Source: Streptomyces aureus
GTDB lineage: Bacteria > Actinomycetota > Actinomycetes > Streptomycetales > Streptomycetaceae
DNA length: 64,000 nt
Assembly: GCF_000725495.1 (NCBI RefSeq)
Contig: NZ_KL647042.1
Location: 124,001-188,000 of the forward strand
Reading direction: 5' to 3'
Shown one piece after another: positions 17,883-26,714 of this stretch. How positions within the stretch are numbered: position 1 is the stretch's first letter; each line of letters starts with the position of its first letter. The translations under genes were made by a program, and so were the position numbers. The notes below the pieces were generated by a model. The model made no database searches. It worked only from the letters and a program-made list of their open reading frames with translations, and was not told where the DNA came from.

Positions 17883-18410
17883 ATGCAGCACAGTCCCATC
17901 CCCCACGTCGTCGTGGTCATGGGTGTCGCGGGAACCGGGAAGACCACCATCGGCCCGTTGCTCGCGGCCCGGCTCGGCGTGCCGTACGCCGAGGGCGACG
18001 ACTTCCACCCGCCCGCCAACATCGCCAAGATGTCGGCCGGCACGCCGCTGACCGACGAGGACCGGTGGCCGTGGCTGGACTCCATCGGGCACTGGGCGCA
18101 CGACCGGGCCGGGCTCGGCGGTGTGGTCTCCAGTTCCGCGCTCAAGCGGGCCTACCGGGACCGGCTGCGGGCGGCGGCACCCGGGATCGTCTTCGTGCAT
18201 CTGACCGGCAGCCGTGAACTCATCGAGGACCGGATGGCGCACCGCACGGGGCACTTCATGCCCACGGCGCTCCTCGACTCGCAGTTCGCCACGCTCCAGC
18301 CGCTGGCGGCGGACGAGGCGGGCGTCGAGGTGGACGTGTCCGGCGGCCCCGGCGACATCGCCGACCGGGCCGTGACGGCACTCGGCGCACTCGAACCGCC
18401 CCGGCCGTAG
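17883..18410 (+). CDS. gntK: Gluconokinase
   Basis: 175 residues from ATG 17883, the length of E. coli GntK; an in-frame GTG at 17841 would add 14 residues rich in Ser/Asp and looks less likely. The P-loop is GVAGTGKTT (14-22). Further family motifs are YAEGDDFHPPANIAKMSAG (substrate binding) and VSSSALKRAYRDRLR. It phosphorylates gluconate to 6-phosphogluconate for the pentose phosphate pathway. It sits upstream of the permease with 133 bases between. Confidence 0.92.
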   Translation: MQHSPIPHVVVVMGVAGTGKTTIGPLLAARLGVPYAEGDDFHPPANIAKMSAGTPLTDEDRWPWLDSIGHWAHDRAGLGGVVSSSALKRAYRDRLRAAAPGIVFVHLTGSRELIEDRMAHRTGHFMPTALLDSQFATLQPLAADEAGVEVDVSGGPGDIADRAVTALGALEPPRP

Positions 18411-18543
18411 GCCCGTCCTCCCGCAGGCCCCGTAGGCCCTTCCCCGCACCGCCTGCTCCCTCCACCGCTCCCCGCGGCCCGTTCCGCGGGCACCGAGCGG
18501 GCTCCACCCTTCCCGCGTCCGTTACTCAAGCAAGGGACCAACC

Positions 18544-19941
18544 GTGACCAGACTCAGTGTCGAGATGCTGGCAGCGGACACCGTCGAACCGATCACCTCG
18601 GCGGGCCACGCTCGACTGGGCATAGCCGTGCTGCTGGGCATAGCCGTCATCGTCCTGCTCATCACCAGGTTCAGGCTGCACGCCTTCCTCGCCCTGACCA
18701 TCGGCTCGCTGGCCCTCGGCGCGTTCGCCGGGGCCCCGCTCGACAAGACCATCGTCAGTTTCACCACCGGGCTCGGCACGACCGTCGCCGGCGTCGGTGT
18801 CCTCATCGCCCTCGGCGCGATCCTCGGCAGGCTGCTCGCCGACTCGGGCGGCGCCGACCAGATCGTCGACACGATCCTGGCCAAGGCGGGCGGGCGCGCC
18901 ATGCCGTGGGCGATGGTGCTGATCGCCTCCGTGATCGGTCTGCCGCTGTTCTTCGAGGTCGGCATCGTGCTGCTGATCCCGGTGGTCCTGATGGTCGCCA
19001 AGCGCGGCAACTACTCGCTGATGCGCATCGGCATCCCCGCGCTCGCGGGCCTGTCGGTGATGCACGGTCTGATCCCGCCGCACCCCGGCCCGCTGGTCGC
19101 CATCGACGCGGTCCACGCGAACCTCGGCATCACCCTCGCCCTCGGCGTCCTGGTGGCCGTCCCCACGGTGATCGTCGCCGGTCCGGTGTTCTCCCGGTAC
19201 GCGGCCCGCTGGGTGGACGTCCAGGCTCCCGACCGCATGGTCCCGGCGCGTGCCTCGGAGGACCTGGAGAAGCGCCCGAGCTTCGGCGCGACCCTCGTCA
19301 CCATGCTGCTCCCCGTGGTGCTGATGCTGGCGAAGGCCCTGGTGGACATCGTTGTCGACGACCCGGCGAACGCGACCCAGCGTGTCTTCGACGTCGTCGG
19401 AGCGCCGCTGATCGCGCTGCTCGCCGCGGTGATCCTGGGCATGTTCACGCTGGGGCGGGCGGCCGGCTTCACCAAGGAGCGCATCTCGACGACCGTCGAG
19501 AAGTCGCTGGCCCCCATCGCCGGCATCCTGCTCATCGTGGGCGCGGGCGGCGGCTTCAAGCAGACGCTGATCGACTGCGGTGTGGGCCAGATGATCCTGG
19601 AGATCTCCAAGGACTGGTCGATCCCCGCGCTGCTGCTGGCCTGGCTGATCGCGGTCGCGATCCGGCTCGCGACCGGTTCGGCCACCGTCGCCACGATCTC
19701 GGCGGCCGGTCTGGTCGCGCCCCTCGCGGCCGACATGTCGACCGCCCACACCTCGCTGCTCGTCCTCGCGATCGGCGCGGGCTCGCTCTTCTTCAGCCAT
19801 GTCAACGACGCCGGCTTCTGGCTGGTGAAGGAGTACTTCGGTCTGGACGTCGGCCAGACGGTCAAGACCTGGTCCGTCATGGAGACGATCATCTCGGTGG
19901 TGGGCGGAGCCCTGGTGCTGCTGCTGTCGCTGGTCATCTAG
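18544..19941 (+). CDS. gntP: GntP-family gluconate permease
   Basis: 465 residues from GTG 18544. About twelve hydrophobic helices and family signatures: GLPLFFEVGIVLLIPVV, HGLIPPHPGP and RLATGSATVATISAAGL. GntP proteins are proton symporters for gluconate or related sugar acids. The order regulator (divergent), kinase, permease makes gluconate uptake and activation the clear role. A 20-bp hairpin terminates the unit. Confidence 0.92.
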   Translation: MTRLSVEMLAADTVEPITSAGHARLGIAVLLGIAVIVLLITRFRLHAFLALTIGSLALGAFAGAPLDKTIVSFTTGLGTTVAGVGVLIALGAILGRLLADSGGADQIVDTILAKAGGRAMPWAMVLIASVIGLPLFFEVGIVLLIPVVLMVAKRGNYSLMRIGIPALAGLSVMHGLIPPHPGPLVAIDAVHANLGITLALGVLVAVPTVIVAGPVFSRYAARWVDVQAPDRMVPARASEDLEKRPSFGATLVTMLLPVVLMLAKALVDIVVDDPANATQRVFDVVGAPLIALLAAVILGMFTLGRAAGFTKERISTTVEKSLAPIAGILLIVGAGGGFKQTLIDCGVGQMILEISKDWSIPALLLAWLIAVAIRLATGSATVATISAAGLVAPLAADMSTAHTSLLVLAIGAGSLFFSHVNDAGFWLVKEYFGLDVGQTVKTWSVMETIISVVGGALVLLLSLVI

Positions 19942-19971
19942 CGGGCACCGCGTCCAGGGCCGCGGCCTGAC

Positions 19972-20019
19972 GAACGGGCCGGGGAGGGAGCAGCGTGCGG
20001 CTCCCTCCCCGGCCCGTTC
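19972..20019. terminator. Strong 20-bp hairpin terminator
   Basis: A perfect 20-bp stem (19972-19991 with 20000-20019) with an 8-base loop, between the gntP stop and the convergent cytochrome b gene. It is among the strongest hairpins in the window. Confidence 0.88.
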
Positions 20020-20121
20020 CGTCGTCGTACGGTCCGTTACGCCCGTCCGGCGCCGCGGCGTACGGTCGTTCCCGGACGGCGCCGGTCCCCCACCCGGGTC
20101 CCGGCCGTCGGCGGCTCCCGG

Positions 20122-20757
20122 TCAGGGCCGCCACAGCGGATGCTCGCGGTCGGCCCACCGGCGGCTCACCGATCCCGTGCGCAGGCCCCGCCGGGCCTCC
20201 GGATCGGCCAGCGCCATGCCGATGTGGCCCCCGACGACGATGCCGAGGGTGAGGGCGAGCCAGTCGTGGACGAAGGTCGCCGACGTGCGCCACATCAGCG
20301 GGGTGAGATGGGTGAACCACATCAGCAGGCCGGTGCCCGTCATCACCAGCGTCGCCCCGGCGATCCAGGCGGCGTAGACCTTCTGTCCGGCGTTGAACTT
20401 GCCCGCCGGGCGCGAGGCCGGGTCCTTGTCGCGGCGCAGCGCCGAGCGCAGCCACACCCGGTCGTGCGGGCCGAAGCGGTTCAGGAAGCCCAGGTCCCGG
20501 CGGAAGGCGCGGGAGGCGAGGCCCGCGAGGACCGGCACCGGAAGCATCAGACCGGCCCATTCGTGGATCCGGACCACCAGTTCGCGGCGGCCCACGAGTT
20601 CGGCGAACTGGGGGATGTAGAGGCAGGCGGCGGTGGCGATGCACACGCCCATCAGCGCCGCCGTGACCCGGTGGACCCAGTGCTCGGCGCGGGTGAAGCG
20701 CCGTACGTCGGAGGAGTGCGCGGCGACGGCCGGCGTGTCGTCAGCTCGTGGGTTCAT
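20122..20757 (-). CDS. Cytochrome b (b561/FdnI-like) membrane subunit
   Basis: 211 residues from ATG 20757, overlapping the end of the upstream molybdoenzyme gene by 17 bases. Four hydrophobic helices carry histidines suited to bind two haems: RAEHWVHR, RIHEWAG, FVHDWLAL and GGHIGMAL. This is the di-haem cytochrome b fold of formate dehydrogenase gamma and b561-type subunits. It should pass electrons between the quinone pool and the molybdenum protein encoded next to it. Confidence 0.85.
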   Translation of the reverse strand: MNPRADDTPAVAAHSSDVRRFTRAEHWVHRVTAALMGVCIATAACLYIPQFAELVGRRELVVRIHEWAGLMLPVPVLAGLASRAFRRDLGFLNRFGPHDRVWLRSALRRDKDPASRPAGKFNAGQKVYAAWIAGATLVMTGTGLLMWFTHLTPLMWRTSATFVHDWLALTLGIVVGGHIGMALADPEARRGLRTGSVSRRWADREHPLWRP

Positions 20758-21769
20758 CGTCGCGTCCGTTCGAACGGCCGACCCAGGCGTCGACGTCGTA
20801 CCCCCGGTTCTCCCAGTAACCGGGACGGACGTCCTTGGTGACCGTGATGCCGGAGAGCCACTTGGCGGATTTGTAGAAGTACATCGGGGCCACATAGAGG
20901 CGGACGGGGCCGCCGTGGTTGTGGCCGACGGGCTTGTCCTGCATGCGCAGGGCCACCAGGACGTCGGGGCGGTAGGCCTGGCGCAGGCTGAGGCTCTCCG
21001 TGTACGTCCCGTCGAAGCAGGTGAAGCGGATCGCGCCGGCCGAGGGGCGCAGCCCGGCGGCGTCGAGGAGGTGCGCGAGGCGTACGCCCTCGAAGGGGGT
21101 GCTCGGGACCCGCCAGCCGGTGACGCACTGGACGTCGTGCACCAGCCGGGTCTGGGGCATGGCGCGCAGGTCGGCGAGCGTGTACTCGGCGGGGTGGTCG
21201 ACCAGGCCGTCGACGGTGAGCCGGTAGGTGGTCTCGTTCTTGTGGGGGACGGAGGCGGCCACCGAGTAGTAGCGGAAACCGCCGCCGTTGGGCAGGAGCC
21301 CGGTCAGTCCCGTGGGGTCGCGCTGCGAGGCACCGGCGAGGAAGGCGTCCGTCGCGCGCTGGAGCGCGGGCGCCGTCAGGACGCCCAGGGCGCCGAGTCC
21401 GAGGGTGCCGAGCAGGACCCGGCGGCCGATGGGCCTGCCGCGCCCGGCATACGCCTCGTGCTCCCCGGGTTCCGCCTCACCGGGCGCCCCGTGTTCTGCG
21501 GGTTCCGCGTGGGCCTCCCGGCCGGGGCGGCCGTCACGGTCCTCCGGAGCCGGCTCGTCCGGCCGTTCCGGCTCGCGAGGTTCGGGCCGTTCCGGCTCTC
21601 GGGGTTCCGGCCGTTCCGGCTCTCGGGGTTCCGGCCGTTCCGGCTCTCGGGGTTCCGGCCGTTCCGGTTCGAGGAGCTCCGGCGGTTCCGGTTCGCGGGA
21701 TTCCGGCCGTTCCGGTTCCCCCGGCCCCGGTCGTCCCTGTTCCGGTTCCCCCGGCCTGTCAGTGTTCAC
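20741..21769 (-). CDS. YedY/sulfite-oxidase-like molybdopterin oxidoreductase with repeat-rich N-terminus
   Basis: 342 residues. Residues 1-108 are a Pro/Glu/Arg-rich tail with tandem EPREPERP units. Then comes a Tat-like signal (Arg116-Arg117, GRRVLLGTLGLGALG), and from about 150 a SUOX-fold domain with the molybdenum-ligating cysteine at 215 (VHDVQCVTGWRVP), the TCFDGTYTESL segment and the conserved YFYKSAKW. Only one cofactor domain is present, as in MsrP/YedY. With the cytochrome b it probably makes a membrane-linked reductase for an oxidised sulfur or similar compound. The long cytoplasmic-side tail ahead of a twin-Arg signal is unusual; the real start could lie downstream, but the frame is open and the codon bias holds. 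Confidence 0.85.
   Translation of the reverse strand: MNTDRPGEPEQGRPGPGEPERPESREPEPPELLEPERPEPREPERPEPREPERPEPREPERPEPREPERPDEPAPEDRDGRPGREAHAEPAEHGAPGEAEPGEHEAYAGRGRPIGRRVLLGTLGLGALGVLTAPALQRATDAFLAGASQRDPTGLTGLLPNGGGFRYYSVAASVPHKNETTYRLTVDGLVDHPAEYTLADLRAMPQTRLVHDVQCVTGWRVPSTPFEGVRLAHLLDAAGLRPSAGAIRFTCFDGTYTESLSLRQAYRPDVLVALRMQDKPVGHNHGGPVRLYVAPMYFYKSAKWLSGITVTKDVRPGYWENRGYDVDAWVGRSNGRDDEPTS
21563..21730 (-). repeat. Seven 24-bp tandem repeats coding EPREPERP units
   Basis: Units start at 21563, 21587, 21611, 21635, 21659, 21683 and 21707. Those at 21587, 21611 and 21635 are identical and the outer ones diverged. The length keeps the reading frame of the molybdoenzyme N-terminus. Confidence 0.9.
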
Positions 21770-21778
21770 CCCTCGATT

Positions 21779-21822
21779 CGAGCACCCGCGACCCCCAAAA
21801 GGCCAGCGGTCGCGGGTGCTCG
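21779..21822 (-). terminator. Hairpin terminator after the permease gene
   Basis: A 14-bp stem (21779-21792 with 21809-21822) and 16-base loop, between the permease stop at 21893 and the molybdoenzyme start at 21769. It would separate the two same-strand units. Confidence 0.7.
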
Positions 21823-21892
21823 TCAGCGTTCCGTCATCTCTTCTTACCCACGGCGCGGGTCCGTGTGCCGCGGAGAGGACGGCGGGGCCACG

Positions 21893-23458
21893 TCAGGAGG
21901 CGGACTCGGCCGCCTTGTCCAACTGGAAGGCCTCGTTGCCGAGGCCGATCCTGGCGTGCGCCTCGGGCTTGCGGGAGCGCAGCACCACCCCCTGGACCAG
22001 TCCGGCGACCAGGGCCACCCCGATGACGGCGGGCAGCAGGACGTTCAGCGCCGAGTCGGGACCCGAGCCGACGAGGACGTCGAAGTCCTTGACCGTGTAG
22101 ACGGCGATGACGAGGAGGGCGAGGCCCGCGAGGCCGGAGGTGACCAGGCGCCAGGACTGGGCGCGGGCCGCGCCGCGGCGGACGAAGAACACGATGACCG
22201 AGAGCGAGGCCGCCGCCATCAGGAGGGTGACGCCGAGCGCGCCGACGTTGCCGCCCCAGGTGAACAGCTGGAGCACGGGCGCGGTCGGGTCGCCGGTGGG
22301 CTTGTCGTCGGAGAGGGCGAAGCCGCCGACGACGACGAGGGAGACGACGGTGTGCAGCAGCGAGCCGGTGCCGGGGGCGCCGCTGGACTCCGAGGTGCGT
22401 CCGAAGGCGCTGGGCAGCAGACCCTCGCGGCCCATGGCGAAGGCGTAGCGGGCGACGACGTTGTGGAAGCTGAGCAGCGCCGCGAACATGCCGGTCACGA
22501 ACAGCACGTGCAGGACGTCGGTGAAGGTGGAGCCGAGGCGGGACTCGGTGAGGAAGAACAGGAGTCCGGCGCTCTGCTTCTGGGACGTGCCGACGATCGC
22601 CGAGGGTCCGGTGGCGACGGTGAGCGCCCAGGAGCTGATGGCGAAGAAGACGGCGACGAAGCCGATGGCCAGGAACATCACGCGGGGCACGAGGATGTGC
22701 GGGCGGCTGGTCTCCTCGGCGTACACCGGGGCCTGCTCGAAGCCGGTGAAGGCGGCGATGCAGAAGCACAGCGCGGTGCCGACGCCCGCGCCGGTGAGCG
22801 TGTCCGGGTTGAAGGCGTGCAGCGACAGGCCGGCCTTGGCCGGGTCACCGACGGCGGCGACGTCGAAGACGACGACGAGGGTCACCTCGATGACCAGCAG
22901 CACGCCGAGCACCCAGGCGTTGACGTCGATCTTGAGCCAGGCCAGCGCGCCCACGACGAGCACGGCGGCCAGCGCCGGTATCCACCAGACGACCTCGGTG
23001 TGGAGGTAGGTGGCGCAGAGCCCCGAGACCTCGAAGCCGAAGAGGCCGTAGATGCCGACCTGGAGCGCGCTGTAGGCGACCAGGGCGACCGCAGCGGCGC
23101 CCGCGCCGGGGGTGCCGCCGAGTCCGCGGGAGATGTAGGCGTAGAAGGCGCCCGCGTTGTGGACGTGCCGGCTCATCTCGGCGTACCCGACGCTGAAGAG
23201 CACGAGGACGATACCGAGGATGACGAAGAGCAGCGGCTGCCCGACGATGCCCATCACCGCGAATGTGGTGGGCATGACACCCGCGACCACCATGAGCGGG
23301 GCGGTCGCCGCGAGGACCGACAGGAGCAGGCCCGCCGTCCCCAGCCGGCCGGCGCGCAGGGCCCGGTCCTGGCCCTTGAACGTGCTGATGCCGGCGCCGT
23401 CGGCGTCCGGTCTTCCCGTGCTCGACGTACTCGATGTGCTCGAACTGCCCGTCGTCAT
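21893..23458 (-). CDS. APC-family amino acid permease
   Basis: 521 residues from ATG 23458 (MTTGSSSTSSTSSTG), with AAAGGA upstream. About twelve membrane helices begin near residue 35. APC signatures are visible: LSVLAATAPLMVVAGVMP in helix 1, the GYAEMSRHVHNAGAFYAYIS region of helix 3, CFCIAAFTGFEQAPVYAEET in helix 6, and FHNVVARYAFAMGREGLLP. It imports an amino acid or amine with a cation. The substrate is unknown. The TPR-like gene upstream ends 40 bases before it on the same strand. Confidence 0.88.
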   Translation of the reverse strand: MTTGSSSTSSTSSTGRPDADGAGISTFKGQDRALRAGRLGTAGLLLSVLAATAPLMVVAGVMPTTFAVMGIVGQPLLFVILGIVLVLFSVGYAEMSRHVHNAGAFYAYISRGLGGTPGAGAAAVALVAYSALQVGIYGLFGFEVSGLCATYLHTEVVWWIPALAAVLVVGALAWLKIDVNAWVLGVLLVIEVTLVVVFDVAAVGDPAKAGLSLHAFNPDTLTGAGVGTALCFCIAAFTGFEQAPVYAEETSRPHILVPRVMFLAIGFVAVFFAISSWALTVATGPSAIVGTSQKQSAGLLFFLTESRLGSTFTDVLHVLFVTGMFAALLSFHNVVARYAFAMGREGLLPSAFGRTSESSGAPGTGSLLHTVVSLVVVGGFALSDDKPTGDPTAPVLQLFTWGGNVGALGVTLLMAAASLSVIVFFVRRGAARAQSWRLVTSGLAGLALLVIAVYTVKDFDVLVGSGPDSALNVLLPAVIGVALVAGLVQGVVLRSRKPEAHARIGLGNEAFQLDKAAESAS

Positions 23459-23498
23459 CGCGGGGTCGTCCTTTCGGATGGTCGGTCTTCGGGGGCGT

Positions 23499-24446
23499 TC
23501 ACACCGTGCCGAGCACGCGGTCGCGCGCGGCACGGAAGGCTTGGTGGCCGTCGCGGTCGGGGTACGACCACGGAGCGGCGGTCGGATGCTCCGCGATGCG
23601 CAGGAACAGGGCGGCGGCCTCGCCGTCCCGTCCCTCGCAGATCTTGGCGTGGGCCAGGTGGTTGAGGTCGACGATCCGGCGCGGATGGTCGACGTGGTCC
23701 CACTCCAGCCACCAGTCGAAGGCGGCCTTCATCACCTGGCGGGCCCGGCGTCCGTCCCAGTGCCCGGAGGAGACCGGGTCGGCGGGCACGATCCCGGCGC
23801 CGGCGAGCACCCGGAAGCGCTCGGCGTGCGCGACGACCGGGAGGATCGCGAGCGGCGAGTCGGCCGGCGCCTGCTCGGCCGACCAGTTGGCGAAGTCGTA
23901 CACCTCGTGGAGCGGGTCCTGGCCCGCGTCGGCGCGGCGCTCGGCGAGCCGGGCGACCATCAGGTGGTGCGCGTGATGGTGGACGGCGTGCCGGTGGCGC
24001 ACCTCGTCGAAGAGGCGGACCACGTCGTCCTCGGCCCCGAGCGTGCGCTCTAGGAGGAGCAGGCCGAGCCAGGGCGTCGGGTCGTCCGGGGTCAGGTCCG
24101 CCGCCCGGTGGCAGGCCTGGCGGGCGGTGTCCGGACGCTCCTTGCCGAGCAGGGCGCGCTGGACGGTGGCGCAGCCGAGCAGGACGGCCGCGTCGGCGGA
24201 CTCCGGTTCGGCGAGCTGCCAGTCGCGGGCCCAGGCGACGGTCGCGGACTCCTGCGCGAGGACGGTGACGCGATGGCCGCGGCGGTCCCAGTCGTCGCCG
24301 GTCGCCGCGAGCAGGTCGCGGACGTCGGTCCACCGCCCCTGGTTCAACGAGGTACGTGCGACTGCGAGTTCGGCGTCGTCGAGGGCGGCGTCGAAGGCCT
24401 GGGACGTCCGCTTGCGGCCGCGGCCCAGGGGTGGGGGTGGTGACAC
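23499..24446 (-). CDS. Conserved hypothetical, TPR-like helical protein
   Basis: 315 residues from GTG 24446 (MSPPPPLGRGRKRTSQAFDAA). It is almost wholly helical, with repeats resembling tetratricopeptide units (LNQGRWTDVRDLLAA, ACHRAADLTPDDPTPWLGLL, LAHAKICEGRDGEAAALFLR). A His-rich segment (RHRHAVHHHAHHLMVARL) sits in the middle. No catalytic motif or signal. It probably forms a binding scaffold. It may be co-transcribed with the permease. Confidence 0.75.
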   Translation of the reverse strand: MSPPPPLGRGRKRTSQAFDAALDDAELAVARTSLNQGRWTDVRDLLAATGDDWDRRGHRVTVLAQESATVAWARDWQLAEPESADAAVLLGCATVQRALLGKERPDTARQACHRAADLTPDDPTPWLGLLLLERTLGAEDDVVRLFDEVRHRHAVHHHAHHLMVARLAERRADAGQDPLHEVYDFANWSAEQAPADSPLAILPVVAHAERFRVLAGAGIVPADPVSSGHWDGRRARQVMKAAFDWWLEWDHVDHPRRIVDLNHLAHAKICEGRDGEAAALFLRIAEHPTAAPWSYPDRDGHQAFRAARDRVLGTV

Positions 24447-24759
24447 CGCTGCTCAACCTCACAGGCGCGGTTCGTCAAAGGGGGGTGATCACGCACAGCA
24501 AACCCGGAGTCACGGGTTCAAGTCAAGCTCCGGCCAAGTCCTGCACGTGTCAACTGCCTTCACCTGACCCTGAGTTACCTGATGGCCGCCGTGAATGTCC
24601 CGAACGGCCGCCCTTCACAAGCGACTTGAGCAGCGCACTTGCCCCGGGTCCGCGAACGGCGGCTCCTCCGAGGAGTGTTGCGCCGCCGCCGCGAGCCGAT
24701 GGCCGGAACAGCCGCCCGGCCCCACCCGCCGGACGGCTGCCGTGTGCCGGCCTGCGCCG
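24447..24759. other. Intergenic region, no gene seen
   Basis: 313 bases between the TPR-like gene start and the flavoprotein stop. Base composition is mixed and no coding frame is convincing. A TTCAAGTC string at about 24518 looks like a tRNA T-loop, but no stem supports it. The promoter of the TPR-like gene should lie here. Confidence 0.5.
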
Positions 24760-26415
24760 TCAGTTCACCGCCTTCGCCGCCGCCCGGCCCGCCGTGCGGC
24801 CCGAGAAGAGGCAGCCGCCGAGGAAGGTGCCCTCCAGCGAGCGGTACCCGTGGACCCCGCCGCCGCCGAATCCGGCGGCCTCACCGGCGGCGTACACACC
24901 TTCCAGCGGTTCGCCGCCCTCGGTCAGCACCCGCGAGGACAGGTCCGTCTCCAGACCGCCGAGGGTCTTGCGGGTCAGGATGTTCAGGCGCACCGCGATC
25001 AGCGGTCCCGCCGCTGGGTCGAGGATGCGGTGCGGGGCGGCCGTGCGGATCAGCTTGTCGCCGAGGTAGTTGCGGGCACCGCGGACGGCCATGACCTGGA
25101 GGTCCTTGGTGAAGGGGTTGGCGATCTCCCGGTCCCGGGCGACGATCTCGCGGCGCAGCGCCGCCTCGTCGATGAGCGGCTTCTCGGTGAGGGCGTTCAT
25201 CCCGCGCACCAGTGCGCCGAGGTCCTTCTCGACGACGAAGTCGACGCCGTTGTCCATGAACGCCTTGACCGGGGCGGGGACGTCCGCGCGGGCCCGGCCG
25301 AGGACGCCCCGCACCGACTTGCCGGTCAGGTCGGGGTTCTGCTCCGAGCCGGAGAGCGCGAACTCCTTGCCGATGATCTTCTGGTCCAGCACGAACCAGG
25401 TGTAGTCGTACCCGGTGCTCATGATGTGTTCGAGGGTGCCGAGGGTGTCGAAGCCCGGGAAGAGCGGGACGGGCAGCCGGTTGCCGCGCGCGTCCAGCCA
25501 CAGGGAGGACGGCCCCGGCAGGATGCGGATGCCGTGCTTGTCCCAGATGGGGTTCCAGTTCTGGATGCCCTCGGTGTAGTGCCACATGCGGTCGCGGTTG
25601 ATGAGGCGGGCGCCGGCTCCCTCCGCGATCCCGAGCATGGCCCCGTCGACGTGCGCGGGGACACCGGAGATCATCCGCTCGGGCGGGGCGCCGAGCCGCT
25701 CGGGCCAGTTGGCGCGCACGAGGTCGTGGTTGCCGCCGATGCCGCCGGAGGTCACGATCACGGCCTGGGCCTTGAGCTCGAAGGAGCCGGTGACGGTCCG
25801 GCTGCTGGCCTGGCCGCGCTCGATGCCGGACGGCTCCAGGACCTCGCCGGTGACGGTGTCGACGGAGCCGGCGCTGCGGGACAGCCCGGTGACCCGGTGC
25901 CGGAACCGCAGCTCGACCAGCCCCCGGGCGACCCCCTCCCGCACCCGCCGCTCGAAGGGGGCGACGAGACCGGGGCCGGTCCCCCAGGTGATGTGGAAGC
26001 GCGGCACCGAATTGCCGTGCCCGTTGGCGTCGTAGCCGCCGCGCTCGGCCCAGCCGACCACGGGGAAGAAGCGCACGCCCTGGGCGTGCAGCCAGGGCCG
26101 CTTCTCGCCGGCCGCGAAGTCGACGTAGGCCTCGGCCCACCGGCGCGGCCAGTGGTCCTCGGGACGGTCGAAGCCGGCGGTGCCCATCCAGTCCTGGAGG
26201 GCCAGCTCGTGCGTGTCCTTGATCCGCATCCGGCGCTGTTCGGGCGAGTCCACGAAGAACAGACCGCCGAATGACCAGTGCGCCTGGCCGCCGATGGACT
26301 GCTCGGGTTCCTGGTCGAGGAGGATCACCCTGCGGCCGGCGTCGACGAGCTCCGCGGTCGCCGCGAGGCCCGCGAGCCCCGCTCCGATGACGATCACATC
26401 TGCGTCGTAGGCCAT
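24760..26415 (-). CDS. FAD-binding dehydrogenase (succinate dehydrogenase/KstD-like flavoprotein)
   Basis: 551 residues from ATG 26415 (MAYDADVIVIGAGLAGLAAT) with GAGAGGA upstream. The N-terminal Rossmann FAD site is VIGAGLAGLAATAEL (about 9-23), followed by the DQEPEQSIGGQAHWSFGG loop. The C-terminal FAD segment is VYAAGEAAGFGGGGVHGYRS, then LEGTFLGGCLFSGRTAGR. This layout belongs to the fumarate reductase/3-ketosteroid-dehydrogenase flavoproteins; many actinomycete members are annotated only as FAD-binding dehydrogenase. Substrate unknown. Divergent from the transporter at 26715. Confidence 0.88.
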   Translation of the reverse strand: MAYDADVIVIGAGLAGLAATAELVDAGRRVILLDQEPEQSIGGQAHWSFGGLFFVDSPEQRRMRIKDTHELALQDWMGTAGFDRPEDHWPRRWAEAYVDFAAGEKRPWLHAQGVRFFPVVGWAERGGYDANGHGNSVPRFHITWGTGPGLVAPFERRVREGVARGLVELRFRHRVTGLSRSAGSVDTVTGEVLEPSGIERGQASSRTVTGSFELKAQAVIVTSGGIGGNHDLVRANWPERLGAPPERMISGVPAHVDGAMLGIAEGAGARLINRDRMWHYTEGIQNWNPIWDKHGIRILPGPSSLWLDARGNRLPVPLFPGFDTLGTLEHIMSTGYDYTWFVLDQKIIGKEFALSGSEQNPDLTGKSVRGVLGRARADVPAPVKAFMDNGVDFVVEKDLGALVRGMNALTEKPLIDEAALRREIVARDREIANPFTKDLQVMAVRGARNYLGDKLIRTAAPHRILDPAAGPLIAVRLNILTRKTLGGLETDLSSRVLTEGGEPLEGVYAAGEAAGFGGGGVHGYRSLEGTFLGGCLFSGRTAGRAAAKAVN

Positions 26416-26714
26416 GGGCCCGTCCTCTCGGCATTCCGACGGGTCGGATCGGGCCGGTGTCACGGGGACGACCTGATGACGTTTGTCACGAACCGATCGG
26501 CGGCGTCGCTGGTTGGTGAGACAGGAAAACCGGCCGGCCACGTGGCCGACCAGCACTTGTTACTGATCGGTCCGAATCCTTCGGCACGAAAGGTGACCGA
26601 GTCAACCGCCCGGTTCCGGTTGTTCCCGGCGGCAGGCACGCGGACCATGGCACTACAGTCGGCGGTTACGCACCACTGGCCCGCCCCGACTCCTGACGCA
26701 TCGAGGTACCCAGC

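Noticed and set aside
20633..23665. A 1010-codon open frame on the plus strand across three minus-strand genes
   Set aside because: It crosses a terminator hairpin and gene boundaries, and its product is low-complexity Gly/Arg/Asp. The minus-strand genes are all well supported.
24500..24535. tRNA-like T-loop (GGGTTCAAGTC)
   Set aside because: The stem does not close on the 3' side and no acceptor, D or anticodon arms surround it.
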